Source of the DNA: CADCTB01 sp035494015
Lineage (GTDB): Bacteria; Actinomycetota; Acidimicrobiia; Acidimicrobiales; AC-14
Direction: 5' to 3'
Length of the DNA: 64,000 nt
Assembly (NCBI GenBank): GCA_035494015.1
Contig: DATJHJ010000009.1
Location: 1 to 64,000 of the forward strand
How positions within the stretch are numbered: position 1 is the stretch's first letter; each line of letters begins with the position of its first letter. A model generated the notes under the pieces. It saw only the letters and a list, made by a program, of their open reading frames with translations, was not told where the DNA came from and made no database searches. Positions 44,718-52,416 of the stretch are shown piece by piece. The position numbers and the translations under genes are program-made.

Positions 44718-45488
44718 TCAGCCTCGTCTCCGCAGGTAGGCGCACGGCCAGTGTGTGGCCCGTCGCACCGGTCCCGCCTCGTTGAACACCGGAGGAAGGG
44801 GGTCCTCCAGCTCGAACTCCGGGTGGCGCTCGGCGAACTCGAGCGCGGCCGACTTCGGGTTGTCCGTGAGCCAGCTGGGCGTTCCGCGGGGCACGTCGTG
44901 CACCAGCTCCATCACCCCATCCGTGACCACGATGTAGGACCCTGCGGTGACGAGCGGTGCGTACGCCTCCAACTCGGCGGCCACATGGGCTTTGCTGTGG
45001 TTCGAATCCAAGATGACGAATACAGAGTCCTTGGGGCCGATCAGGGTCTTGACCTGATCGACGATTTCCGGCGCCACCGAGCTCCCCTCGACGAGGGTGA
45101 TCCGGTGCGCCAGCTCATGCTCCTCGATGGCGGTGCGGTTGTGGGGACGGATCTCGATGTCCACCCCCACGACGTGGCCGCGTTTCACGGCCTCGCAGTA
45201 GGCCGCGTAGAACACCAGCGAACCGCCGTGGGCGACCCCCGTCTCGACGATGACGTCGGGACGGCAGCGGTACAGCGCCTCCTGCACGACGAGGAGATCG
45301 TCGGGCAGCTGGATGATCGGCCGCCCGAGCCAGGTGAAGACATACGGGTATTTCACCTCCCACCCGACCTTCACCCAAAGATCGGTCAGGGCGTGGAAGG
45401 CATCGATGGTGTAGAGGTCGGAGGTGGTCGCGTCCTCGCCGTCGCCCCATGTGATGGTGCGGGCCTCGGTGTCCACGACGAGCATCAT
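44718..45488 (-). CDS. CmcI-family sugar O-methyltransferase ('cephalosporin hydroxylase' family)
   Basis: 256 residues. IVETGVAHGGSLVFYA is the SAM-binding motif, VGVDIEIRPHNR and ILDSNHSKAHVAAELEAYAPLV are typical of the CmcI/rhamnosyl O-methyltransferase family. In glycan clusters these enzymes methylate sugar hydroxyls. The ATG at 45488 overlaps the upstream stop (ATGA). Confidence 0.87.
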   Translation of the reverse strand: MMLVVDTEARTITWGDGEDATTSDLYTIDAFHALTDLWVKVGWEVKYPYVFTWLGRPIIQLPDDLLVVQEALYRCRPDVIVETGVAHGGSLVFYAAYCEAVKRGHVVGVDIEIRPHNRTAIEEHELAHRITLVEGSSVAPEIVDQVKTLIGPKDSVFVILDSNHSKAHVAAELEAYAPLVTAGSYIVVTDGVMELVHDVPRGTPSWLTDNPKSAALEFAERHPEFELEDPLPPVFNEAGPVRRATHWPCAYLRRRG

Positions 45489-46531
45489 GGCCGGCCCTCG
45501 GTTGGCACCGGGACCCTCCAGGCCGCCTCGACGAACCTGGTCTGGATCGCCGCCGGTTGCGTGAATAGGAGCCGCCAGCCGCTCGGGATTGGGTACTCGT
45601 CAAACGTCAAGGTGATGCCGTCCTGCGGGTTGCGCCAGCTCTTCCACTGCTTGAGGTACACCCTTCCCCCTGGCGTTGTCCGATGGAAGAGCTCCAGATA
45701 GGAACGGACCTGCTCAAGCGTCATCTCCTGGAGCGACGAAATCGAGATGGCGAGGTCGAACCGGGCGTCGAGCGCCTCCGCCTGCGCCGGCGACAGGAAC
45801 TGCAGCGACCGACCGGGGTACAGCGAGGTCAGGTACCACTCGGCGATCCCAAGCGCCGGTTCGATGTCCACCACTGTGTAGGCGACCTCGGGAAAGAGGG
45901 CGAGCAGCGCGTGCGCCGTCCGGCCGTAGCCGACCCCGACCTCCACGATCGAGGCGGGCACCCGGCCGCCCAGGGCCCGGACGATCGCCGCCACCTCCAG
46001 AGCGGTGTTGGCCAGATCCTGGGAGATGAGGCGGCCCTCCCACCGGACCGGCAGCGGGCTGCCGAGCTCGGGCTCCGGCAGGCGCAGGACGGGCGCCGTC
46101 CCCTCGCAGCGGCGGGCGAACTCCCAGATGAGCCGGGTGGCGAACGCGTAGAGCCACCGGTCCGGCCGTGACCAGGGCACGCCCCGCCAGCCCTCGTCCG
46201 ACAGATCCGTCCGGGCTCGAGCGGCCCGGAGCAACGTGGCCGGAGGGGTGTGGCGAACGAGGAAGCGAAACTGCTCGCTCCTGGCGAGCTGGCCCCAGCG
46301 CCAACCCCACGTGAAGTAGCGCAGCGCCTGGTGTCGCTTCACCTGGTCGAGCCCGTAGACCTCCAGATCACGGCGGTGCGCCTCGCCCAGTTCGGCCCAG
46401 AACTGCGAGGGCGCGTCGCCGGGGGCCGGTTCGAGCGTCAAACGCCGCCACCCCCCGGGGTCGCAGACGCTCCCGGCGGGCCGGGGACCGGCGGGTTCCG
46501 CGGAGTCACGGGCGCACTCTGCCACAGCCAC
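45485..46531 (-). CDS. Putative sugar O-methyltransferase
   Basis: 348 residues. The central motif IVEVGVGYGRTAHALLALFPEVAYTVVDIEPALGIAEWYL is a SAM-binding site, and RVYLKQWKSWRNPQDG lies near the C-terminus. It resembles the 'putative sugar O-methyltransferase' group found in polysaccharide loci. It is the first gene of the six-gene deoxysugar operon. GGAGG lies 7 nt before the GTG start at 46531. Confidence 0.8.
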   Translation of the reverse strand: MAVAECARDSAEPAGPRPAGSVCDPGGWRRLTLEPAPGDAPSQFWAELGEAHRRDLEVYGLDQVKRHQALRYFTWGWRWGQLARSEQFRFLVRHTPPATLLRAARARTDLSDEGWRGVPWSRPDRWLYAFATRLIWEFARRCEGTAPVLRLPEPELGSPLPVRWEGRLISQDLANTALEVAAIVRALGGRVPASIVEVGVGYGRTAHALLALFPEVAYTVVDIEPALGIAEWYLTSLYPGRSLQFLSPAQAEALDARFDLAISISSLQEMTLEQVRSYLELFHRTTPGGRVYLKQWKSWRNPQDGITLTFDEYPIPSGWRLLFTQPAAIQTRFVEAAWRVPVPTEGRP

Positions 46532-46684
46532 CGTCGGCCTCCATAGACGTAGGGGCGATCCATGGGGGCAGATTCACGGTCAAATGAGCGATTTCCCGAC
46601 GCCTTTGGTTACGGCGGCCACGACTTCACATTCCCGACTCGCGGCGTTCACCCACCCTCCCGTGGCGGCCGGACCCATATCGTC

Positions 46685-46690
46685 TAGCAT
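46685..46690 (+). promoter_or_regulatory. Possible -10 box of the priming transferase gene
   Basis: TAGCAT in the 195-bp divergent gap between the sugar methyltransferase and the priming transferase gene. No good -35 is seen and TATCGT at 46678 is an alternative. Confidence 0.3.
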
Positions 46691-46756
46691 CGGCGCTGGC
46701 GAGCCCAAGGCCGGGATGTCCGGGCGGTGCAATTCGTTGAGGAGGATGTTCTTCTC

Positions 46757-48229
46757 TTGCTGGCGAGCAGAACGTACGACCTGCCGGGGGGCGGCGTGCA
46801 GACGGTCACGGCGGGCCCGAGCACGTCCTGGCGCCGATACCGCATGGTCATTGCCGCCCTCGACACGTCGGCGATGCTCGCCGGGGCCGGCATCGCTGCC
46901 ATCCTGCGGGTCAGCTTCGGCCAGACGACGCCTCAGGCGCGAGTCCCCTACGCCAGCGTCGTGCTCCTGCTCGTCTTCGCGTGGCTCGGCGTCATAGCCC
47001 TCGGTCGAGGGTACGACCGGCGCTTCTTGGGCTCTGGCTCGGAGGAGTACCGGCGCGTCCTGTCGTCAGCCGCTCGCCTGCTGTCGGTGGTGGCCATCGT
47101 GGCCCTGGTCCTCGACATGGACGTCGCCCGCATCTTCGTCGCGCTGACCATCCCGCTCGGCGCGACCCTGACGCTCGCCGAGCGATTTCTGGTCAGGCGG
47201 TGGCTGCACAACCAGCGGGCACGGGGCCGGTTCCTCCGCCAGACGCTCCTCGTCGGAGCCGAGCCCAAGGTCCGCGATCTGGCCAGGATCGTCCGCCGGC
47301 TCCCCTACGCCGGGCTGCAGGTGTGGGCTGCCTGCGTACCTGGTCATCCGGGCGGCGCCCTCGACATCGATGGCGAAGAACTCCCGGTCCTTGGCGGCAC
47401 GGACAACCTCCTGGGGCTTGTCCGGTCCTCGGGAGCGGAGGCCCTCCTCGTCGCCGACCGGTCGAGCCTGGACGTCGATAGCCTCCGACAGCTGGCCTGG
47501 GGCCTCGAAGGCACGGGCATCTCGCTCCTGGTGGCGCCTGAGGTGACCGACATTGCCGGCCCTCTCACCGAGGTCCGCCCGATGTCGAGCCTCCCGGTCC
47601 TGGCCGTGGACGAGCCGGAGCTGGGCGGCGCCCGCTACGTCGTGAAGGAGGCGTTCGACCGAACGTTCGCCGCCCTCTGCCTCCTCCTGCTCGCCCCGGC
47701 TCTCGTCGTCGTGGGTATCGCCATCCGCCTTACGAGCCCCGGCCCGGCACTGTTCAGGCAGGTTCGGGTGGGGTTGCGGGGGCGCCGCTTCGTGCTCTGG
47801 AAGTTCCGGACCATGACGGCGGACGCGGAGGAGCGGCGGGCAACGCTGCTCGACCGGAACGAGCACGACGGCGTCCTCTTCAAGATCCGCGACGATCCCC
47901 GGGTGACCCGGTTCGGCCGCCGGTTGCGGCGGTGGTCCATCGACGAGATTCCCCAGCTCTGGAACGTCGTCCGCGGCGAGATGTCGATCGTCGGGCCGCG
48001 ACCGCCGCTGCCGGCCGAAGTGGAGTCGTACACAGACCGCGTCCGGCGCCGGCTGCTGGTCAAGCCGGGAATGACCGGCCTGTGGCAGATCAGCGGTCGG
48101 GCAGGGCTCCCCTGGGAAGAGTCGGTTCGCCTCGACCTGCACTACGTGGAGAACTGGTCGCCGTCGCTGGACATGGCCATCCTGGCCAAGACCGTGTCGG
48201 CGGTCGTGCGCGGCCACGGCGCGTACTGA
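46757..48229 (+). CDS. Polyprenyl-phosphate phosphoglycosyltransferase (priming enzyme, WbaP/PHPT family)
   Basis: About 490 residues. Four N-terminal membrane helices are followed by a CoA-binding-like region (RQTLLVGAEPKVRDLARIV) and then the bacterial sugar-transferase domain with KEAFDRTFAALCLLLLAPALVVVGIAIRL, LWKFRTM, RVTRFGRRLRRWSIDEIPQLWNVVRGEMSIVGPRPPLP and KPGMTGLWQISGR. It transfers the first sugar phosphate onto undecaprenyl phosphate. The TTG at 46757 is chosen because GAGGAGGA lies 10 nt upstream; a GTG at 46727 is also in frame. Confidence 0.92.
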   Translation: MLASRTYDLPGGGVQTVTAGPSTSWRRYRMVIAALDTSAMLAGAGIAAILRVSFGQTTPQARVPYASVVLLLVFAWLGVIALGRGYDRRFLGSGSEEYRRVLSSAARLLSVVAIVALVLDMDVARIFVALTIPLGATLTLAERFLVRRWLHNQRARGRFLRQTLLVGAEPKVRDLARIVRRLPYAGLQVWAACVPGHPGGALDIDGEELPVLGGTDNLLGLVRSSGAEALLVADRSSLDVDSLRQLAWGLEGTGISLLVAPEVTDIAGPLTEVRPMSSLPVLAVDEPELGGARYVVKEAFDRTFAALCLLLLAPALVVVGIAIRLTSPGPALFRQVRVGLRGRRFVLWKFRTMTADAEERRATLLDRNEHDGVLFKIRDDPRVTRFGRRLRRWSIDEIPQLWNVVRGEMSIVGPRPPLPAEVESYTDRVRRRLLVKPGMTGLWQISGRAGLPWEESVRLDLHYVENWSPSLDMAILAKTVSAVVRGHGAY

Positions 48230-48239
48230 CCACTTCGTC

Positions 48240-49373
48240 TTGACGGAGCTCGGGACCCCCGGGCCAACCGTCGCCCTCGTCCACGACTACCTGACGCAGC
48301 GGGGCGGCGCAGAGCGGGTCGTGCTGTCCATGCTCAAGGCGTTCCCTGGCGCGCCCCTCCACACCTCCCTCTACGACGCCCAGGGCACGTACCCCGAGTT
48401 CCGGACGGCGACGATCAGGACCTCCCCGCTCGATCGATCGAGCCTCCTTCGCACCCACCATCGCCTCGCGCTCCCGTTCCTGGCCCCGGCGTTCGGGCGC
48501 CAGCGGATCGAGGCCGACGTGGTGATCTGCAGCTCGAGCGGCTGGGCCCACGGGGTCGGCGTCGGCGCCGGTGCCCGAAAGGTCGTCTACTGCTACTCGC
48601 CGGCACGCTGGCTCTACGACGGGCGCCGGTACCTCGGCCCCGCCCGAGCGGCCATGGCCAGGATTGCCGTTGCCGCCTCGCCGCCCCTGGTCCGCTGGGA
48701 CCGCAAGGCGGCGGCGACCGCAGACCGGTACCTCACCCTGTCCACCGCAGTACGGGAGCGCATCCGCGACATCTATGGGATCGAGGCCGAGATACTCCAC
48801 CCGCCCCCGATCCTCGACCCCACCGGGCCGAGCCACGCCCCGACGGACGTGGAGCCGGGGTTTTTCCTGTGCGTCTCTCGCCTGCTTCCCTACAAGAACG
48901 TCGACGCCATCCTGGCCGCCTTCGCCGACCTCACGAGCGAGCGGCTCGTCGTCGTGGGCAGCGGTCCCGAGAGGGAACGCTTGGCGGCCGTCGCCGGGCC
49001 CAACGTGCGGTTCCTCGGCCGAGTGGCCGACGAGGAGCTGCGCTGGCTCTATCGGGAGTGTGTCGCCGTCGTCGCCGCCAGCTACGAGGACTACGGCTTG
49101 ACGCCCTTGGAGGGTGCGGTGTTCGGGCGGCCGGCCGTCGTCCTCAGGGCGGGCGGCTTCCTCGAGACCGTTCGGGAGGGCGCCACAGGTGTCTTCTTCG
49201 ACGAGCCCGACCCTCGCCGGCTCGTCCCCGCCCTGCGCACCGCCCTGACGACGGAGTGGTCCCGTTCCGACCTGCAGGACCAGGCCGAGCGCTTCAGCGA
49301 GGACCGGTTTGTCCGCCGCCTCCGGGAGATCGTCGCCGAAGAGGCTCGGGGAGGACCGGGTGGTGCCCGCTAG
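48240..49373 (+). CDS. GT4 family glycosyltransferase
   Basis: 377 residues of GT-B fold. PTVALVHDYLTQRGGAERVVLSML marks the N-domain; FLCVSRLLPYKNVDAILAAF and the E-x7-E motif EDYGLTPLE are in the C-domain. It starts at a TTG 10 bp after the priming enzyme and probably adds the second sugar of the repeat. No Shine-Dalgarno is clear; no other start precedes the fold. Confidence 0.87.
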   Translation: MTELGTPGPTVALVHDYLTQRGGAERVVLSMLKAFPGAPLHTSLYDAQGTYPEFRTATIRTSPLDRSSLLRTHHRLALPFLAPAFGRQRIEADVVICSSSGWAHGVGVGAGARKVVYCYSPARWLYDGRRYLGPARAAMARIAVAASPPLVRWDRKAAATADRYLTLSTAVRERIRDIYGIEAEILHPPPILDPTGPSHAPTDVEPGFFLCVSRLLPYKNVDAILAAFADLTSERLVVVGSGPERERLAAVAGPNVRFLGRVADEELRWLYRECVAVVAASYEDYGLTPLEGAVFGRPAVVLRAGGFLETVREGATGVFFDEPDPRRLVPALRTALTTEWSRSDLQDQAERFSEDRFVRRLREIVAEEARGGPGGAR

Positions 49374-49384
49374 GTTGCCGGTCC

Positions 49385-50428
49385 TCAGCCCACGTCGAAC
49401 CAGCCGGCCACGTCGGCGACGACCTGCGTGGTCCCGGCCCCGTTGAAGATCGTCACCTGGCCGTTGGCCCCGACCTTGGCCGTGACCAGGTTGGGCACGG
49501 TCTGGCCGGGCACGAAGTTGAGGTTGGCAGCCAACGGCATGGCCTCGCCCGTCGGGTAGACGGTGAGGTAGCTGGCAGCCGTCGGCTGGGTCACCGTGAC
49601 GTTGAGGACCACGGCCGACACGCCGGTGGCGGGAACCCCGCCCCGCCCCGTCACCTGCAGGTTCAGGCTGCCACCGGCGCCGATCGGTGCGGTGGGCGCC
49701 CCGGTGCCGAAGCGGGTGTCGAGGATGCGGGCCGGCGTGAGGGCGTGGAAGCCGGCGCCGGGCGATGGTGCCGTCGGGAGCGTGGTGGTCGTCGTCGGGG
49801 CGACGGTGGTCGGCGTGGTCGTGGTGGTGACCGGGCCGCCGGCGAAGATCTGGACGCCGATGTACACGTTGCCGAGGGCGTAGCCGCCGCCGGACCAGGT
49901 CTGGCCCGGGCTGGTGTGCCAGGAGCCGATGCCCACCTTGGTGTAGTTCGGGTTGAGGATGTTGGCCCGGTGGTCGGGGCTGTTCATGAGCTGGTTCTCG
50001 AGGTTGGCGGCGGCGACGAGGGGGTCGGTGAGGGCGTTGGCCCAGGCGATGTTCTCCCCCGCCCCCGAATAGACGAGGCCGGTGGAGCCGAGGATGTTGA
50101 ACACCGTCTGGGTGAGGCAGCCCAGGATGGTGTGGCTGAAGTAGTTGCGGACGCCCATGTCGGTGGCCCGGCCGAGGACGGTGAAGCCGCAGCCCAGGTA
50201 GGGGGCGTCCTCGGCGTTGGCGCCCAGCGTCGGGTCGGCGACCAGGGGGGCGAGGCCGTTGGCCGCCCGGTCCTGGTTCAACAGGGTCAGCATGCGCTGG
50301 TCGAAGGTCTGGTCGGCTGAAGCGCGGTGGGCGGGGAGGACGAGGGCGGCCAGCACGATCGCCATGCCCACCACCGCGGCCTGGAAGCGCCGACGGACGG
50401 GGGATTCAACAGCTCGGCTGGTGCTCAT
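49385..50428 (-). CDS. Secreted CAP-domain protein with C-terminal beta domain
   Basis: 347 residues. A signal peptide (about 1-38) is followed by a CAP/SCP domain (QRMLTLLNQDRAANGLAPL, NYFSHTILGC, GENIAWA, HRANILNPNYTKVGIG). A Thr/Pro linker (TTTTTPTTVAPTTTTT) leads to a C-terminal domain starting FHALTPARILDTRFGTG, found in many actinobacterial secreted proteins, function unknown. It is paralogous to the CAP domain of the gene at 52417 and divergent from the sigma/transpeptidase fusion. The ATG at 50428 is the start that puts the signal peptide at the N-terminus. Confidence 0.88.
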   Translation of the reverse strand: MSTSRAVESPVRRRFQAAVVGMAIVLAALVLPAHRASADQTFDQRMLTLLNQDRAANGLAPLVADPTLGANAEDAPYLGCGFTVLGRATDMGVRNYFSHTILGCLTQTVFNILGSTGLVYSGAGENIAWANALTDPLVAAANLENQLMNSPDHRANILNPNYTKVGIGSWHTSPGQTWSGGGYALGNVYIGVQIFAGGPVTTTTTPTTVAPTTTTTLPTAPSPGAGFHALTPARILDTRFGTGAPTAPIGAGGSLNLQVTGRGGVPATGVSAVVLNVTVTQPTAASYLTVYPTGEAMPLAANLNFVPGQTVPNLVTAKVGANGQVTIFNGAGTTQVVADVAGWFDVG

Positions 50429-50434
50429 CGGTCT

Positions 50435-50537
50435 CGCCCATCGGCACACAGGGCGGCCAAACTTGAGCACTTTCGCGCGGAAAGTGGCGGAATCGACCAC
50501 GGAGGGTCTGTAGCGCCCATCGGCCCCCGGCGATGGG
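50435..50537. promoter_or_regulatory. Repeats in the divergent promoter region of cap and sigma-fusion genes
   Basis: CGCCCATCGGC occurs twice in direct orientation (50435-50445 and 50514-50524). The second copy forms an inverted repeat with CGATGGG at 50531-50537, directly before the TACCCT box. A separate inverted repeat, CACTTTC (50468-50474) and GAAAGTG (50480-50486), lies between them. These are operator-like, but binding is only inferred. Confidence 0.4.
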
Positions 50538-50543
50538 TACCCT
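50538..50543 (+). promoter_or_regulatory. -10 box of the sigma/transpeptidase fusion gene
   Basis: TACCCT lies 37 nt before the GTG at 50581 and abuts the inverted repeat. This looks like a housekeeping-type -10 rather than an ECF promoter. Confidence 0.4.
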
Positions 50544-50580
50544 GGCCGGGCCCGGGGGGAGCCCGGCGGGAGGATGCGGA

Positions 50581-52350
50581 GTGCGTGCCGGGAGCCGGTC
50601 AGTCGACGCAGGATCACCCCTCGGCATCTCCCTCGACGACCTTTACCGCCTTCACGCCGCCCACGCCCTGCGGGTGGCGCGGTCGATCACCCACAACCCC
50701 GAGGACGCCGCCGACGCCGTCGCCGAGGCCTTCACCGGGATCCTGGGGGCGGTCTCCAGCGGCCGGCTGACCGACGCCGAGAGCTTCCGGCCCTACCTGG
50801 TGGTGGCCACCCGCAACGCCGCCATCGACATCGTCCGCCGGTCCGGCCGGGTGCAGCCCACGGACCAGTCCGGCAGTCTCGACGCCGTGGCCACCGCCGC
50901 CGGCCCATCCGATCGGCTCCTGGCCGGCGAGGACCGTGACCTCGTCGCCGGGGCCTTCGCCACCCTCCCGCCCCGCTGGCGGGCCGTCCTCTGGCTCACC
51001 GAGGTCGAGCGTCTCCCCCCGCGCGACGTCGCCCCGCTCCTCGGCCTGACCGCCAACAACGTCGCCCAGCTGGCCGCCCGCGCCCGGTCACGGTTGCGCC
51101 GCCAGTACGTCCAGAGCCACGTCCGCAACCACGCCCGCGGGGACTGCGCCGAGGCCACCGAGCTGCTGGGCGGCCTGGTGGCGGGTGCGCTGACCGCGGC
51201 CCAGGCCGAGCGGGTCCGCGACCACCTGGAGGGGTGTGCCGCGTGCCGGGCCCGGCGCAGCGAGGTCGAGGATCTCGGGCTGGCCCTGCGCCGGGCCACC
51301 CTGCCAGCCGCCCTCGCCGGCCTCCGGCGACGGCGGCCCTGGCGCCGGCACTGGCCGTTCGGGCGACTGGGCGCCCGCCCCCGGGTGTGGGCCGCAGCTG
51401 CCGCTGTCGATCCCGCGGCGGCGAGCCAACTGGACGTCGCCGTCCGGCTCGGGAGCTCTCCTGCGGTCCAGCAGGTGGCGGCCGCCGTGGTCGGCGGGCT
51501 GCTGGTCCTGGGGGTGGGGACCGCGGTGGTTCGCCACGACGACCCGCCCGCCCCGGCTGCGGCGCCGGCGGTGACGCAGACGGCGGGCGCCCTGCCCTCG
51601 ACGACGGTGGCCGTCCCCACGCCCGACCCGACCACGCCCACGACGGCGCCGGCCCCCGTCTCCGTCGCCTCCGCCCCGGCCCCGCCGGCGGCCGCCGCTG
51701 CGTTCGTCCCCCGGGGACCCCTGGCCACCGCCCAGCCCAGCACCGTCGCCCATGCCCTCGGCAGCCCGCTTGCCGTGTTCGACGCCCCCGGGGCGACGGC
51801 GGCCACCCGCGTCCTGCCCAACCCGCGGTCCTCGGGGGCGCCCCTGGTCCTGCTCGTGGTCGACCAGCGCCCGGGATGGCTGCAGGTGCTCCTCCCGGTC
51901 CGGCCCAACGGCAGTACCGGCTGGATCCGAGCGGGCGACGTCAGCCTGACCACCCATGACTTCCGGATCGTCGTCGAGCTGGCGGCCCACCGGATCACCG
52001 CCTACCAGGGAACCGCGGTGCTGCTGTCGGAGGCCATCGGGGTGGGCACGGCCGAGGCCCCCACGCCCGGGGGCCGCTACTACGTGACCGAGCTCTTCCA
52101 GCCGCTGGACTCGGCCGGTCGGCTGGATCCCGGTGGCCCCTACGGGCCGTATGCCTACGGGCTGTCGGGCTACTCGGACGTCCTCTACGACTTCGCCGGG
52201 GGCGACGGCCAGTTCGGCATCCACGGGACCAACGAGCCCGCCCTGCTCGGCCAGGACGTCAGCCACGGCTGCATCCGGATGAGCAACGCCGGGATCACCC
52301 GCCTGGCGGGCATCCTCCCCCTCGGCGTCCCGGTCGACATCCTGCCCTAG
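50581..52350 (+). CDS. ECF sigma factor / zinc-finger anti-sigma / transmembrane / L,D-transpeptidase fusion
   Basis: One uninterrupted frame of 589 codons (GTG at 50581, 7 nt after GGGAGG). Residues about 14-90 are an ECF sigma region 2 (SLDDLYRLHAAHALRVARSI, FRPYLVVATRNAAIDIVRR). About 120-178 are region 4 (LPPRWRAVLWLTEVERLPPRDVAPLLGLT, then a recognition helix). Then comes a zinc-finger anti-sigma motif H215-x3-C219-x2-C222, with C189 a possible fourth ligand. A basic stretch (RRRRPWRRHWPFGRL) precedes one membrane helix (about 295-317). Outside are a Pro/Thr/Ala linker, an SH3-like domain with RPNGSTGWIRAGDV, and a YkuD L,D-transpeptidase domain with HGTNEP and SHGCIRM (His562, Cys564). 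All catalytic and zinc residues are present. The transcription part would be held at the membrane by the wall enzyme. CAP-domain genes lie on both sides. Confidence 0.9.
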   Translation: MRAGSRSVDAGSPLGISLDDLYRLHAAHALRVARSITHNPEDAADAVAEAFTGILGAVSSGRLTDAESFRPYLVVATRNAAIDIVRRSGRVQPTDQSGSLDAVATAAGPSDRLLAGEDRDLVAGAFATLPPRWRAVLWLTEVERLPPRDVAPLLGLTANNVAQLAARARSRLRRQYVQSHVRNHARGDCAEATELLGGLVAGALTAAQAERVRDHLEGCAACRARRSEVEDLGLALRRATLPAALAGLRRRRPWRRHWPFGRLGARPRVWAAAAAVDPAAASQLDVAVRLGSSPAVQQVAAAVVGGLLVLGVGTAVVRHDDPPAPAAAPAVTQTAGALPSTTVAVPTPDPTTPTTAPAPVSVASAPAPPAAAAAFVPRGPLATAQPSTVAHALGSPLAVFDAPGATAATRVLPNPRSSGAPLVLLVVDQRPGWLQVLLPVRPNGSTGWIRAGDVSLTTHDFRIVVELAAHRITAYQGTAVLLSEAIGVGTAEAPTPGGRYYVTELFQPLDSAGRLDPGGPYGPYAYGLSGYSDVLYDFAGGDGQFGIHGTNEPALLGQDVSHGCIRMSNAGITRLAGILPLGVPVDILP

Positions 52351-52416
52351 GCGCGGGAGTCAATAGGTCATTTGGCCTAAAGCTTTTTCCTCCTGCTGCC
52401 GACGCTGCGTGGCATC

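Noticed and set aside
50480..50515. ECF-type autoregulated promoter (GGAA-like -35 with GTC-like -10) before the sigma fusion
   Set aside because: GGAA occurs at 50479 and 50489 and GTC at 50506, but the spacing and flanking bases do not fit a convincing ECF consensus. I keep only the TACCCT box.
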